A stretch of DNA of 64,000 nucleotides. Origin: Trebonia sp963759545 (lineage in GTDB: Bacteria; Actinomycetota; Actinomycetes; Streptosporangiales; Streptosporangiaceae). Below the pieces are notes generated by a model. The model searched no databases. It was not told the origin of the DNA and saw only the letters and a list, made by a program, of their open reading frames with translations. Numbering within the stretch: the first letter of the stretch is position 1; every line of letters begins with the position of its first letter. Below are positions 1-10,208 of the stretch, piece after piece. The stretch covers positions 399,331-463,330 of the forward strand of contig CAVXAB010000009.1 of the NCBI GenBank assembly GCA_963759545.1. The letters are read 5' to 3'. The position numbers were made by a program, and so were the translations under genes.

Positions 1-244
1 CCGCCCACTGCTCGCACAGCGTGAGCGCGCTCTCGCCGTCCTTCGTCGCCGGGAACGTGCCGTAGGTCATCGGGCCGAGCACCGGCACGGCCGACGGCGT
101 CACGGTCGGCGTGGCCGGCCCCGGCGTCTGCCCGGCGGCGGGCGACGAGGCCGAGGCCGCGTGGTCGCAGGCGGCCGCCAGCGCCGCCATCAAGATGGCG
201 GTAACGCCACGGCCTGCGCGAACCCGCAGCTTCCCTGCCCCCAT
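1..244 (-). CDS. Putative secreted lipoprotein, 3' end cut by window edge
   Basis: The minus strand is open from an ATG at 244 to the window edge (81 codons seen). The protein begins MGAGKLRVRAGRGV, followed by a short hydrophobic stretch and the lipobox LAAAC at residues 22-26, so residue 26 is the expected lipidated cysteine. A Ser/Thr/Pro/Ala-rich linker follows, then the start of a folded domain containing TYGTFPATKDGE. It is inferred to be exported and anchored to the outer face of the membrane. A weak AGGGAAAG ribosome site precedes the start. The gene diverges from furA. The function cannot be read from this fragment. Confidence 0.7.
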   Translation of the reverse strand, partial: MGAGKLRVRAGRGVTAILMAALAAACDHAASASSPAAGQTPGPATPTVTPSAVPVLGPMTYGTFPATKDGESALTLCEQWA

Positions 245-419
245 GGAACCGCTCGCTTTCCCTGCCTGGCCGGCTCCCCTGAACGTCCGTCAGCGGCCGG
301 GCACGACTCAACGTGTTCATTCAGTAATCAGTTGATGACTATGAGTATGCCAGTTCCCCGTGTGGCGCGACGGGCACCGCCGCGCCGTCGGCCGGTCACC
401 CTGTCTTAACCTGAGACAT

Positions 420-455
420 TCGTTAACTTGAACTCTTCGTCTTACGGGGAGTAGG
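420..455 (+). promoter_or_regulatory. AT-rich furA promoter/operator region and ribosome site
   Basis: The otherwise GC-rich sequence dips in GC at 405-445, with TTAACTTGAACTCTTCG at about 423-439. This resembles the AT-rich FurA autoregulatory site upstream of mycobacterial furA-katG (family knowledge; resemblance judged by eye). GGGGAGTAGG at 446-455 is the ribosome site for the GTG at 464. Binding of FurA here is inferred, not shown. Confidence 0.4.
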
Positions 456-463
456 TTGGCCAC

Positions 464-895
464 GTGACCGCGTCCACGCCCCCGACCGCCGCCGAGGAGC
501 TGCGCGGCGCGGGCCTGCGCGTGACGGCCGTCCGCGTCGCGCTTCTCGAGACCGTCCGCGGCGGTGACCACCTGCACGTGGAGGGCGTCGCCGCCGGGGT
601 GCGCGGCCGCGTCGGCCACGTGTCGCTGCAGGCGGTCTACGAGGCGCTGCACGCGCTCACCGCGGCGGGGCTCATCCGCCGGATCGAGCGGCCGGCGGCC
701 CGCCCCGGTTCGAGGGACGCGTCGGCGACAACCATCACCACCTGGTGTGCCGGTCGTGCGGCGTCGTCGCGGACGTCGACTGCGCGGTCGGCGAGGCCCC
801 GTGCCTGACCCCGTCCGACGACCTCGGCTTCAGCCTCAGCGAGGCCGAAGTGATCTACTGGGGCCAGTGCGCTGATTGTTCTGCCCGCAGTATAA
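464..895 (+). CDS. furA: Fur-family peroxide-responsive repressor (FurA), frameshifted
   Basis: FurA proteins repress themselves and the adjacent catalase-peroxidase until oxidised. The N-terminal winged helix is clear: HLHVEGV, then VSLQAVYEALHALTAAGLI. Near 690-715 the frame breaks. The next frame carries the metal-site motifs GDNHHHLVCRSCG, GFSLSEAEV and GQCADC, so one base appears to be missing. In the second frame there is no stop before katG; TAA codons at 893-895 and 903-908 lie in neighbouring frames, suggesting another small indel. The end given (895) is therefore an estimate. GTG at 464 is supported by GGGGAGTAGG eight bases upstream. The usual length is about 140 residues, which fits. 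The order furA-katG is standard in actinobacteria. Confidence 0.85.
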
Positions 896-942
896 CCCGC
901 AGTAATAAGCATCGTCGTCTGTCTAGTCCGGAAGGGATTCCC

Positions 943-3194
<2,252 letters not shown>

Positions 3195-3212
3195 GCGGAC
3201 GCGTGACAGCCT

Positions 3213-3250
3213 GACGGCCAGGCGGGCCCAGCTGAATCCGCCTGGCCGTC
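3213..3250 (+). terminator. Hairpin after katG
   Basis: A perfect 13-bp inverted repeat (GACGGCCAGGCGG at 3213-3225, its complement at 3238-3250) has a 12-base loop and begins 19 bases after the katG stop. There is no clear T-run, as is common in actinobacteria. It probably separates furA-katG from the acyl-CoA dehydrogenase operon. Confidence 0.65.
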
Positions 3251-3288
3251 GGCATGCTGGCGGCAGCGAGCACTGGGGAGGCCGGATC

Positions 3289-4443
3289 GTGGTGGATGGG
3301 CTGACCGACGAGGAAGCCGCCATCGTCGCGCTGGTGCGCGAGTTCGTGGACCGCGAGGTCAAACCGGTCGTGCGCGAGCTTGAGCACGCCGACGCCTACC
3401 CGGAAAAGCTGATCGGGCAGATGAAGGAGCTCGGCATCTTCGGCCTGGCGATCCCCGAGCCGTGGGGCGAGGCCCAGGTGTCCGCGCAGTGCTACGCGGC
3501 GGTGACCGAGGAACTCGCGCGCGGCTGGATGAGCCTCGCGGGCGCGATGGGCGGGCACACCGTGGTCGCCAAGCTGCTCGTCACCTTCGGCACCAGGCAG
3601 CAGCAGGACCGCTACCTGCCGAAGATGGCGGCAGGCGAGATCCGCGCCACGATGGCGCTGACCGAGCCTGGCGGCGGTTCCGACCTGCAGGCGATGCGCA
3701 CCGTGGCCCGGCCCGCCGACGGCGGTTACGTCGTGAACGGCGTGAAGACCTGGATCACCAACGCGCGCCACTCGCGGCTCGTCGCGCTGCTGTGCAAGAC
3801 CGACCCCGGCGCGGAACCGGCGCACCGGGGCATGTCGATCCTGCTGGTGGAGCACGGCCCTGGGTTCACGGTCAGCCGCGACCTGCCCAAGCTCGGCTAC
3901 AAGGGCGTCGAGAGCTGCGAGCTGGTGTTCGATGACTTCGCGGTGCCGCGCGACGCGCTGCTCGGCGGCACCGAGGGCGAGGGGTTCGCGCAGATGATGC
4001 GCGGCCTTGAGATCGGCCGCATCCAGGTCGCCTGCCGTGCCCTCGGCGTGGGCCGGGCCGCGTTTGAGGACGCGCTGCGCTACGCGCAGCAACGCGAGTC
4101 GTTCGGCCAGCCGATCTGGCAGCACCAGTCCGTCGGGAACTACCTCGCGGACATGGCCACCAAGCTGGAGGCCGCCAGGCAGCTCGTGCTGTACGCGGCG
4201 CGCCGCTACGACTCCGGCGCCAGGGCCGACCTGGAGGCCGGCATGGCGAAGCTGTTCGCCTCGGAGGCCGCGATGGAGATCGCGCTCAACGCCGTGCGCA
4301 TCCACGGCGGGTACGGCTACTCGACGGAGTTCGACGTGGAGCGGTACTTCCGCGACGCGCCGCTGATGATCGTCGGCGAGGGCACCAACGAGATACAGCG
4401 CTCGGTCATCACCAGGCAGCTCATCGCGCGGAACCGGATCTGA
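3289..4443 (+). CDS. Acyl-CoA dehydrogenase
   Basis: This is a 384-residue FAD enzyme that introduces an alpha-beta double bond into an acyl-CoA. It shows the family segments ALTEPGGGSDLQAM (FAD/substrate site), KTWITNA, and near the C-terminus GEGTNEIQRSVITRQL, where the Glu before GTNEIQ is at the usual catalytic-base position. The GTG at 3289 is chosen because GGGGAG lies eight bases upstream; the frame is open further upstream, but that would run into the katG stop and hairpin. The stop is one base from the ATG of the next gene, so the two are co-transcribed. The pairing with a FAS1-like dehydratase suggests a short CoA-ester degradation step (oxidation then hydration). The substrate is unknown. 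Confidence 0.9.
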   Translation: MVDGLTDEEAAIVALVREFVDREVKPVVRELEHADAYPEKLIGQMKELGIFGLAIPEPWGEAQVSAQCYAAVTEELARGWMSLAGAMGGHTVVAKLLVTFGTRQQQDRYLPKMAAGEIRATMALTEPGGGSDLQAMRTVARPADGGYVVNGVKTWITNARHSRLVALLCKTDPGAEPAHRGMSILLVEHGPGFTVSRDLPKLGYKGVESCELVFDDFAVPRDALLGGTEGEGFAQMMRGLEIGRIQVACRALGVGRAAFEDALRYAQQRESFGQPIWQHQSVGNYLADMATKLEAARQLVLYAARRYDSGARADLEAGMAKLFASEAAMEIALNAVRIHGGYGYSTEFDVERYFRDAPLMIVGEGTNEIQRSVITRQLIARNRI

Positions 4444-4444
4444 C

Positions 4445-5272
4445 ATGGACGAGTCATTCATCGAGCGGACCGAGATCCCGCAGCCGGAGCCCGCCCGCGC
4501 GCTCGCCGACCTGCTCGGCGTGCCTGTGCCGGAACTAGGCGCGGGGCTGCCGCCGCTGTGGCACTGGGTCTACCTGCTCGACCGGCCCGCGCTTGCCGAC
4601 CTCGGCCCCGACGGGCACCCGGTCCGCGGCACGCTGCCCGCTCCCCCTGGCCCCGGCCGGCGCCGCATGTGGGCGGGCGGCCGGGTCGCCGTGACGGGGC
4701 CGCTGCGCTGCGGGGAGCCCGCGACGAAGCGGACCCGCGTGCTCGCGGTCACCGAGAAAGACGGCCGCAGCGGCCACCTGACCTTCGTGACGGTCGGCGT
4801 CCAGGTCCTGCAGGGCGGCGCGGTCGTCGTGGCGGAGGAACAGGACATCGTCTACCGCGACGCGGCGGTGCAGGCGCAGTCACCGGCGCCCCAGTCCCCC
4901 GGGGCCGTGGTCCCGGCCGGCCAGGGCGAACGGGAGATCGGCATCTCCCCCGCCCTGCTGTTCCGCTTCTCCGCGCTGACCTACAACGCGCACCGCATCC
5001 ACTACGACAGGGACTACTGCCGCGACGTGGAGGGTTACCCCGGCCTGCTCACCCACGGCCCGCTGCAGGCACTCGCCATGGCCGAGGCTGCCCGCGCTGC
5101 CGGCGGCACGGGCGGCCGGACCGGCAACGCGTCCTTCGCTTACCGCCTGGTCTCGCCGCTGTTCGACGACCAGGGCCTGATCGTCAGCGCGGTCCAGGGA
5201 CCGGACGGCACGACGGTCACCGCGGCGCGCGACCGTTACGGCCGCCAGACGGCCAGCGGAACCTTCTCTTAG
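4445..5272 (+). CDS. FAS1-like/MaoC-type acyl-CoA hydratase (HTD2 / mesaconyl-C4-CoA hydratase family)
   Basis: The protein of 275 residues has an N-terminal FAS1-like dehydratase region (WHWVYLLDRPALADLGPDGH, then WAGGRVAVTGPL) and a C-terminal hot-dog region with the hydratase-2 motif LTYNAHRIHYDRDY and GLLTHGPLQA. Characterised relatives hydrate mesaconyl-C4-CoA or 3-methylfumaryl-CoA; the substrate here is inferred only to be an enoyl-CoA acid. It starts one base after the acyl-CoA dehydrogenase stop and should act on that enzyme's product. Its stop overlaps by four bases the stop of the convergent gene on the other strand. Confidence 0.82.
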   Translation: MDESFIERTEIPQPEPARALADLLGVPVPELGAGLPPLWHWVYLLDRPALADLGPDGHPVRGTLPAPPGPGRRRMWAGGRVAVTGPLRCGEPATKRTRVLAVTEKDGRSGHLTFVTVGVQVLQGGAVVVAEEQDIVYRDAAVQAQSPAPQSPGAVVPAGQGEREIGISPALLFRFSALTYNAHRIHYDRDYCRDVEGYPGLLTHGPLQALAMAEAARAAGGTGGRTGNASFAYRLVSPLFDDQGLIVSAVQGPDGTTVTAARDRYGRQTASGTFS

Positions 5273-6288
5273 CCTTCCGAACGACTTCGGCTGACTATGG
5301 AAGGCCCACCCTGAACCGGTAAGTCGGTGCCGGCCCGCGGGATCATCAGGGCACGGCCCGCCTCGTTCGCCAGGCGGACGGCGTCGTCCGCCTCGGCGGC
5401 CATGGCGCGCAGTTCACCGGCGGGACGGCCGACCGCGGTGAGCGCGTCATCCACGTCCCCGAGGCGCACAAGCAGTTCCGCGTAGTCCCCGTTGAGCCTG
5501 GCGAGTTCCTCCAGGGCGCTGCGGCGCTTGCGCGCGGCGTCCGCCTTGGCCGCGAGGTCGGCGAATTCTTCCAGGCGGCCGATGCGCCGGTCGATGTCCG
5601 TGAGCGCCAGCTCGTGGGCCTGCCGCTGCGGACCGAGTACGACCTGCACGTCGGGGTCGCTGGCGTCCAGGTCACGCAGGATCGAGGCCTGGCGTCGCTC
5701 AGGGCCGGAAAGCAGCGCGAGACGTTCGGCGATGTCCCACAGGTGATACGGCAGGACGGCGGCCACCTCGACCGAGTTGATGAGCCCGAGGCGCACCGCC
5801 TCAGCCGCCCGGATCGTCCTGGCCGCCTGGCTCGCCCGCTGCCACCGCTCGAGCGTGTCTCCGTGCAGGTCAAGCTCGGGGACGACGTACCGGCGACGGT
5901 AGGCGACCGCCGCGCCCGGCCGCGCCCACGGCCTGCTGCCTGGCAGCTCGGGCAGCGGCCTCCTGGCCTTCTGGAGGAGGTGCAGGCCGCCCGCGGCGGC
6001 GCACGGGAGGCCGATGAGCAGCGCAAGGAACACCAGGTCGGCAGAGAACGGCCCCCCGCCGGCCAGGCCGACGCCGATCAGCATCATCATGACCACCGCG
6101 ATGGTACCGACGGCGAGACGCACTCCCGGCTGGCGAGCCTGGCCGGTGCCGCCCGCACTGCCCCGGTCGCGCGGCGGCTCCTGCCCTGGCAAGGGGTCGC
6201 TGAAACCGACCAGGGCGCCAAGCGAGGCCTGTTCGAGCTCCCGCCGCGCCGCCTCGGGAACCTCCGGGTCGATCACTATCTCCGCCAC
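5269..6288 (-). CDS. Hypothetical membrane protein with cytoplasmic helical domain
   Basis: The protein has 339 residues and is not a family I can name. An acidic N-terminal stretch (MAEIVIDPEVPEAARRELEQ) is followed by a linker, then two adjacent membrane spans at about residues 57-77 and 83-103. A long soluble C-terminal part of about 230 residues follows, rich in Ala, Arg, Glu and Leu and predicted mostly helical (for example RIGRLEEFADLAAKADAARK), suggesting a coiled coil facing the cytoplasm. It stands alone, converging on the hydratase gene with a four-base overlap. Candidate upstream signals lie in the inverted repeats at 6354-6387 and 6426-6513. Confidence 0.65.
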   Translation of the reverse strand: MAEIVIDPEVPEAARRELEQASLGALVGFSDPLPGQEPPRDRGSAGGTGQARQPGVRLAVGTIAVVMMMLIGVGLAGGGPFSADLVFLALLIGLPCAAAGGLHLLQKARRPLPELPGSRPWARPGAAVAYRRRYVVPELDLHGDTLERWQRASQAARTIRAAEAVRLGLINSVEVAAVLPYHLWDIAERLALLSGPERRQASILRDLDASDPDVQVVLGPQRQAHELALTDIDRRIGRLEEFADLAAKADAARKRRSALEELARLNGDYAELLVRLGDVDDALTAVGRPAGELRAMAAEADDAVRLANEAGRALMIPRAGTDLPVQGGPSIVSRSRSEG

Positions 6289-6353
6289 GCCTGCCCCTAT
6301 CGACCGATCCGCGACCAGGTCCTGATGCGGACAGGTCAGCCGATAAGGGCATT

Positions 6354-6387
6354 CTGCCCCTGCGGGCCGCCCGCGGAGAAGGGGCAG
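6354..6387 (-). repeat. Nested hairpin upstream of the 6288 start
   Basis: CTGCCCCT at 6354-6361 pairs with AGGGGCAG at 6380-6387. Inside it GCGGG (6362-6366) pairs with CCCGC (6370-6374). It lies in the gap between two minus-strand genes and could be a terminator for the phosphopantetheinyl transferase or a leader structure of the membrane-protein gene. Confidence 0.4.
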
Positions 6388-6425
6388 CCGTGCCCGCTCC
6401 GCTTCCCGCGCTCGCCTCCGCGCGC

Positions 6426-6513
6426 CCGAAGCCCGTGTTTTTTCCCTCGTCGCTCAGTCGCTCGTGCCTCGCTCCCTCCCTCCTCAGTCCAAAAACACGG
6501 GCGCGCGCTTCGG
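6426..6513. repeat. Long-range inverted repeat around a pyrimidine-rich spacer
   Basis: CCGAAGCCCGTGTTTTT at 6426-6442 is complementary to AAAAACACGGG at 6491-6501 plus CTTCGG at 6508-6513; a CGCGCG bulge separates the two right-arm blocks. The 48-base spacer is strongly pyrimidine-rich on the plus strand and made of short GCTC/CCTC repeats. It sits 12 bases past the stop of the phosphopantetheinyl transferase. Termination or a mobile miniature repeat are both possible. Confidence 0.5.
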
Positions 6514-6524
6514 CTCCCGCGGTG

Positions 6525-7181
6525 TCAGGCGGGCACGGCGATGGCCGCGAGGATGAGGTCCTCGTCGGCCAGCCAGCTGCCGGTGAAACTGGTGAGGGCC
6601 GAGCCGTTGATGACCGGGGCGGGAACCTGGATGCGGGCGGTGAAGGCGCGTTCCGTCGCGTCGATCGTGATGTCCGCGTCCGCGAAGCCGAGCCACCGGC
6701 CGGTGAGCGGGAACCAGGCCTTGTAGACCGCCTCCTTGGTGCAGAACAGCAAGCGGTCCCAGCCGATCCCGGGCGCCGCGACCGACAGCTCGCGCAGCCT
6801 GGCGCGCTCGGCCGGCAGGGAGATCAGCTCGAGGACGCCGCCGGGCAGCGCGGCGTTGGGCTCCGCGTCAAGCCCGATCGTGAGCAGGTCCTGCGTGCGC
6901 GCGACCGCGGCGGCGCAGTACCCCGCGCAGTGCGTGATGCTGCCGACGATGCCGTCCGGCCACAGCGGCGCGCCGCGGTAGCCGCGCAGAATGGGCGCCG
7001 CCGCGACGCCGAGCGCGGCAAGCGCGCCGCGCGCGCACTCGCGCCCCGTGGTGAACTCCCTGCGCCGCTTTTCCGTGGCCCGCGCCACCAGGGTGGCTTC
7101 CTCCGGAAACAGCCCCGTGCCAAGCGACCCGCCGAAAGACTCGGCGGACGCCGCAGACTTCGGCACGATCTCCTCGATCAC
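6525..7181 (-). CDS. 4'-phosphopantetheinyl transferase (EntD/Npt type)
   Basis: This 218-residue enzyme transfers phosphopantetheine from CoA to carrier-protein domains of fatty-acid, polyketide or peptide synthases. Diagnostic pieces are PDGIVGSITHCAGYCAAAVA, IGLDAEPN (the GxDxE metal site) and FCTKEAVYKAW (the WxxKEAxxK block). The GTG at 7181 is chosen over an upstream ATG because AGGAGGGGA lies ten bases before it and the product then begins VIEEIVPKSA, as in relatives. No synthase genes are in the window, so it probably serves carriers encoded elsewhere. Confidence 0.9.
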   Translation of the reverse strand: MIEEIVPKSAASAESFGGSLGTGLFPEEATLVARATEKRRREFTTGRECARGALAALGVAAAPILRGYRGAPLWPDGIVGSITHCAGYCAAAVARTQDLLTIGLDAEPNAALPGGVLELISLPAERARLRELSVAAPGIGWDRLLFCTKEAVYKAWFPLTGRWLGFADADITIDATERAFTARIQVPAPVINGSALTSFTGSWLADEDLILAAIAVPA

Positions 7182-7329
7182 GCCTGGATCTCCCCTCCTG
7201 ACCACCACCACCATACGGCCCCACCCGGCATTTTGGGGCAATCGGCGCTTCCAGAGTCAGCCGCATCCGTTCTGGCGACTGCTGATGTCGAATTAAGGCC
7301 TGGTCACCGGCCGACGCGGATCCGGCCCG

Positions 7330-7572
7330 TCACCGCGGCGGCGCATCTCCCGGCGGGCTCTCCCGCCCGTGCTCATAACGGCGGATGACCTTCATGCCGC
7401 TCTCCCCCATGACCACGACGACCTGCGGCGGCCCGGCGAAGCTGCGGAACCGCGCCTCCTCGAGCGCGTCGGTCAGCCCCTTGAGCGTGTACGGATAGAG
7501 CTTGTCCACGTTTCCCGCCATCGTTCCCGCACCGTCGTCCCGGACGACGTACGCTGTCCCGGCCCTTGACAT
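7330..7572 (-). CDS. Small hypothetical protein
   Basis: The product has 80 residues, with an ATG at 7572 and a strong GGGGAGGT ribosome site. It has no signal peptide or membrane span. The core LYPYTLKGLTDALEEARFRS and QVVVVMGESGMKVIRRYEHG suggests a small alpha/beta fold. I do not recognise a named family. It stands alone between the phosphopantetheinyl transferase and the XRE regulator. Confidence 0.6.
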   Translation of the reverse strand: MSRAGTAYVVRDDGAGTMAGNVDKLYPYTLKGLTDALEEARFRSFAGPPQVVVVMGESGMKVIRRYEHGRESPPGDAPPR

Positions 7573-7752
7573 GGCGGCACCTCCCCCGTTGCCTGCCGCA
7601 AGATCAACTTAGCAAGCGGGCAGGTCAGGGCCGTATCAGCGGGCTTGACTGCTTATTTGGCCCCGCCGGAGGAGATGATGGCGTGAATTCGGAGGCAGCT
7701 TCCTCACGGCGTGACCAGTCGGGCCGCGCCATTGCCGACCTGGCGCCTGCAG

Positions 7753-7947
7753 CTAGCCGAGCATGCTGCGGTAGACGATGATCAGCGCCGCCGACGGGTG
7801 GTGCAGGCCCCGCTCCACCTGGCTCAGGTAAGGGTTGGACAGGCTGGTCAGCTCGGCGAGCTGGCGCAGCGACAGGCCGGCCCGCTCTCGCTGTTGCCGG
7901 ATGAAGGCGCCAAGCGCTTCCCGTCGCGCCTGCCACATGTCTGTCAC
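7753..7947 (-). CDS. Short XRE-family helix-turn-helix regulator
   Basis: The protein of 64 residues is almost entirely an XRE DNA-binding domain: FIRQQRERAGLSLRQLAELT, then LSNPYLSQVERGLHHPSA. Relatives usually continue for another 15 to 60 residues; here the protein ends at YRSMLG, so it is short, whether naturally or truncated. The gene follows the phasin-like gene on the same strand, a frequent actinobacterial pairing, with a perfect hairpin between them. The targets are unknown; autoregulation of the pair is plausible. Confidence 0.75.
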   Translation of the reverse strand: MTDMWQARREALGAFIRQQRERAGLSLRQLAELTSLSNPYLSQVERGLHHPSAALIIVYRSMLG

Positions 7948-7978
7948 GTCGTGCCTCCTTCACCGTGGGCCCACGTAC

Positions 7979-8013
7979 GCGGCAGCCCCGGGGTTAGCTC
8001 CCGGGGCTGCCGC
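7979..8013 (-). terminator. 14-bp hairpin overlapping the stop of the phasin-like gene
   Basis: GCGGCAGCCCCGGG at 7979-7992 and its exact complement at 8000-8013 flank a seven-base loop. The loop contains the TAA stop of the phasin-like gene (7994-7996), so the stem starts inside the coding sequence. It may attenuate read-through into the XRE gene. Confidence 0.65.
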
Positions 8014-8359
8014 GTAGCCGCTCCCGCTCGCGGAGCGGCGGGTTCCGCGTCCCTGGCCTCACTCGGCGGCGACCTTCGTCTGCCCTGGCGGGCAGCAGCG
8101 GTGACGCTGCCGTGATTACCTCGTCGGCGAACTGCCGCTGGTTGGCGAGCAGGCGCTCGGCGAAGGCGTAACCGTCGGCCACGACTTGGTGCGCCTTCGG
8201 CAGCCGGTCAGCCAGCGGCACGCGGACGACGGCCTTCGCGGGGGTGATGAACTGAATGGTCTCGACCAGGGTCTTCAGCGCGTCCAGCGCGATGTCCTGG
8301 CCCTTGCGGAGGGTGGACAGGAACTCGTCCTGCGTGTCCTCACGAATCGTGGTAGCCAT
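7994..8359 (-). CDS. Phasin/heparin-binding-hemagglutinin-like helical protein
   Basis: The 121-residue protein starts at an ATG (8359) after GGGAGGT. The N-terminal part (DEFLSTLRKGQDIALDALKT, then FAERLLANQRQFADEVI) looks like a long amphipathic helix pair typical of phasin- or HBHA-like proteins, which coat lipid or polymer surfaces. The C-terminus is Arg/Pro-rich. It has no signal peptide. The pairing with the small XRE regulator is a known actinobacterial arrangement. The role is inferred from architecture only. Confidence 0.6.
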   Translation of the reverse strand: MATTIREDTQDEFLSTLRKGQDIALDALKTLVETIQFITPAKAVVRVPLADRLPKAHQVVADGYAFAERLLANQRQFADEVITAASPLLPARADEGRRRVRPGTRNPPLRERERLRGSPGS

Positions 8360-8578
8360 GGTGTACCTCCCTGTTCCGTTCCTACTGCTTACTATACCAA
8401 GCAACGCTTGGCATGCCAAGCAGGGCTGTGCCGGCGGCGGGTCCCCGCGGCAGCGGGTCGACGTCATCAGCGGCTCAGCGGAACAGGCCCTAGCACGTAC
8501 GTTCTTGTCTCTCCCCGATCTCACGTTCCGGCCGGCGGGGGCGTCTACCCGGTGAAGGCAGAGCGTGAGGAGATGATC

Positions 8579-9112
8579 ATGGCGACGACTAGCGAGGTCA
8601 CGGTGCCCGCGGGGACGGCGACGCACGCGACGATCCGGTCAAGCCTGGGCGACCTGACGGCCGTGACAAGGGGCGGGTCGGTGACCGGGCTCTACTTCCC
8701 GCACCACTGGCACATGCCGGACCTGGCCAGTTTCGGCGAGTACCGTGACGCCGGCCTGGACGAGGTGCGGCGGCAGCTCGGCGAGTACCTGGCCGGGGAG
8801 CGCCGCGAGTTCGACGTGCCGGTCGAGACCGCCGGGAGCCCGCTTCAGGAACGGGTATGGCGGCTGATCGGGCAGATCCCCTACGGGGCGACCGCGAGCT
8901 ACGGTGAGCTCGCCAGGGAACTCGGCGGCGGGGTCACCGCCCAGGAGGTCGGCGCCGCGGTGGGCCGCAACCCGGTGAGCATCATCATCCCCTGTCACCG
9001 GGTGGTAGGCGCCAGCGGCGGGCTGACCGGGTACGCGGGCGGGCTGCGCCGCAAGCGGATCCTGCTCGACCTGGAGCGCGACGTGGCCGGACACTCGGCA
9101 CGGCTCTTCTAG
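8579..9112 (+). CDS. ogt: Methylated-DNA--protein-cysteine S-methyltransferase (first copy)
   Basis: This 177-residue suicide repair protein takes the alkyl group from O6-alkylguanine onto its own cysteine. The active site is IIPCHRVVGASGG, with the helix-turn-helix segment IPYGATASYGELARELGGG and the GYAGGLRRKRILLDLE tail all present. Two in-frame ATGs occur (8573, 8579); GAGGAG at 8567-8572 abuts the first and sits six bases before the second, so 8579 is preferred. It is the first gene of a tight five-gene repair operon; the next start is 12 bases beyond its stop. Confidence 0.93.
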   Translation: MATTSEVTVPAGTATHATIRSSLGDLTAVTRGGSVTGLYFPHHWHMPDLASFGEYRDAGLDEVRRQLGEYLAGERREFDVPVETAGSPLQERVWRLIGQIPYGATASYGELARELGGGVTAQEVGAAVGRNPVSIIIPCHRVVGASGGLTGYAGGLRRKRILLDLERDVAGHSARLF

Positions 9113-9124
9113 CATGGGCCGAGC

Positions 9125-9616
9125 ATGAGGGAGCCATTCGAGAAGGTCGTTGCCAGGCACGCGGACACGGTGCTGCGCGTGTGCCGGGTGCTGCTCGGCG
9201 CCCACGACGCGGAGGACGCGTGGTCGGAGACCTTCCTCGCCGCGCTGCGCGCCTACCCGGACCTGCCGGACACCGCCAACACCGAGGCGTGGCTGGTGAC
9301 GATCGCGCACCGCAAGGCGATCGACGTGCTCCGCGCCCGCAAGCGGCAGCCCGTGCCGGTCGAGGAAGTCCCCGAGGCGGCAACCGCGCTCGGCGTGCCA
9401 GGCGACGAGGACGCGGACCTGTGGCAGGCGGTCGCGGCGCTACCAGACAAACAGCGGCAGGCGGTGGCGTACCACTACGTCGCCGGCCTGCCGTACGCCG
9501 AGATCGCGGTGATCCTCGGCGGCACCACCGACGCGGCGCGCAGGGCGGCGGCCGATGGCATTAGGAACCTGCGGAAGAACTACCAGGGCGCAATTATGGA
9601 AGGAGCGCCGTCATGA
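9125..9616 (+). CDS. Short ECF-type RNA polymerase sigma factor inside the repair operon
   Basis: The protein of 163 residues has sigma region 2 (FEKVVARHADTVLRVCRVLL, then DAEDAWSETFLAALRA and NTEAWLVTIAHRKAIDVLRA) and region 4 (LPDKQRQAVAYHYVAGLPYA, EIAVILGGTTDAARRA). There is no C-terminal extension and no adjacent anti-sigma gene. The ATG is at 9125, and its stop overlaps the ATG of the second methyltransferase by four bases, so it is translationally coupled. The position suggests a dedicated sigma factor for the alkylation response; how it would be activated is not visible. Confidence 0.88.
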   Translation: MREPFEKVVARHADTVLRVCRVLLGAHDAEDAWSETFLAALRAYPDLPDTANTEAWLVTIAHRKAIDVLRARKRQPVPVEEVPEAATALGVPGDEDADLWQAVAALPDKQRQAVAYHYVAGLPYAEIAVILGGTTDAARRAAADGIRNLRKNYQGAIMEGAPS

Positions 9617-10208
9617 ACGTGATCCCCGACTCCCTCACGTCACCCTCCGACGCTGGCACGCTGGCGAGGCTGCAGGCCAGGCTTGAGCGCGCCGCCGAGG
9701 CCGAGGGACTGCTCGACGTCGCCTACACCACGGTCGACTCGCCAGTCGGCCCGCTGCTGCTCGCGGCGACGCCGAAGGGCCTCGTGCGCGTGGCCTACGA
9801 CATCGAGGACCATGACCGCGTCCTCGACACGCTCGCGCAGCGGCTCAGCCCGCGCGTGCTGCGGGCACCGAAGCGGCTTGACGCGGCCGCACGGGAACTT
9901 GACGAGTACTTCGGCGGGCGGCGCCAGGCGTTCGACCTCCCGCTTGACCTGTCCCTGTCCAGGGGCTTCCGTCAGCTGGTGCAGCGGCACCTGCCCGAGA
10001 TCGGCTACGGGCAGACCCGCACGTACGGGCAGGTCGCTGCCCTCGTCGGGAACCCGAAGGCGGTCCGGGCGGTCGGCACCGCCTGCGCCACCAACCCGCT
10101 GCCCCTCGTCGTGCCCTGCCACCGGGTACTGCCCGCCAGCGGGGGACCAGGCCGCTACGTCGGCGGCCCGCGGCGAAGGTAACTCTCCTCACCCTGGAGG
10201 CCGCATGA
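9613..10208 (+). CDS. Methylated-DNA--protein-cysteine S-methyltransferase (second copy), C-terminal frameshift
   Basis: This second O6-alkylguanine repair protein has about 198 residues and carries a full N-terminal ribonuclease-like domain (VAYTTVDSPVGPLLLAATP) before the catalytic VVPCHRVLPASGG. As written the frame ends at 10182 after GGPRRR. Near 10170 one G seems missing; restoring it gives the family tail AAKVTLLTLEAA and a TGA at 10206-10208 that overlaps the next ATG (ATGA). That coupling strongly supports a sequencing deletion. It resembles the C-terminal half of Ada, whose other half is encoded two genes downstream. Confidence 0.88.
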
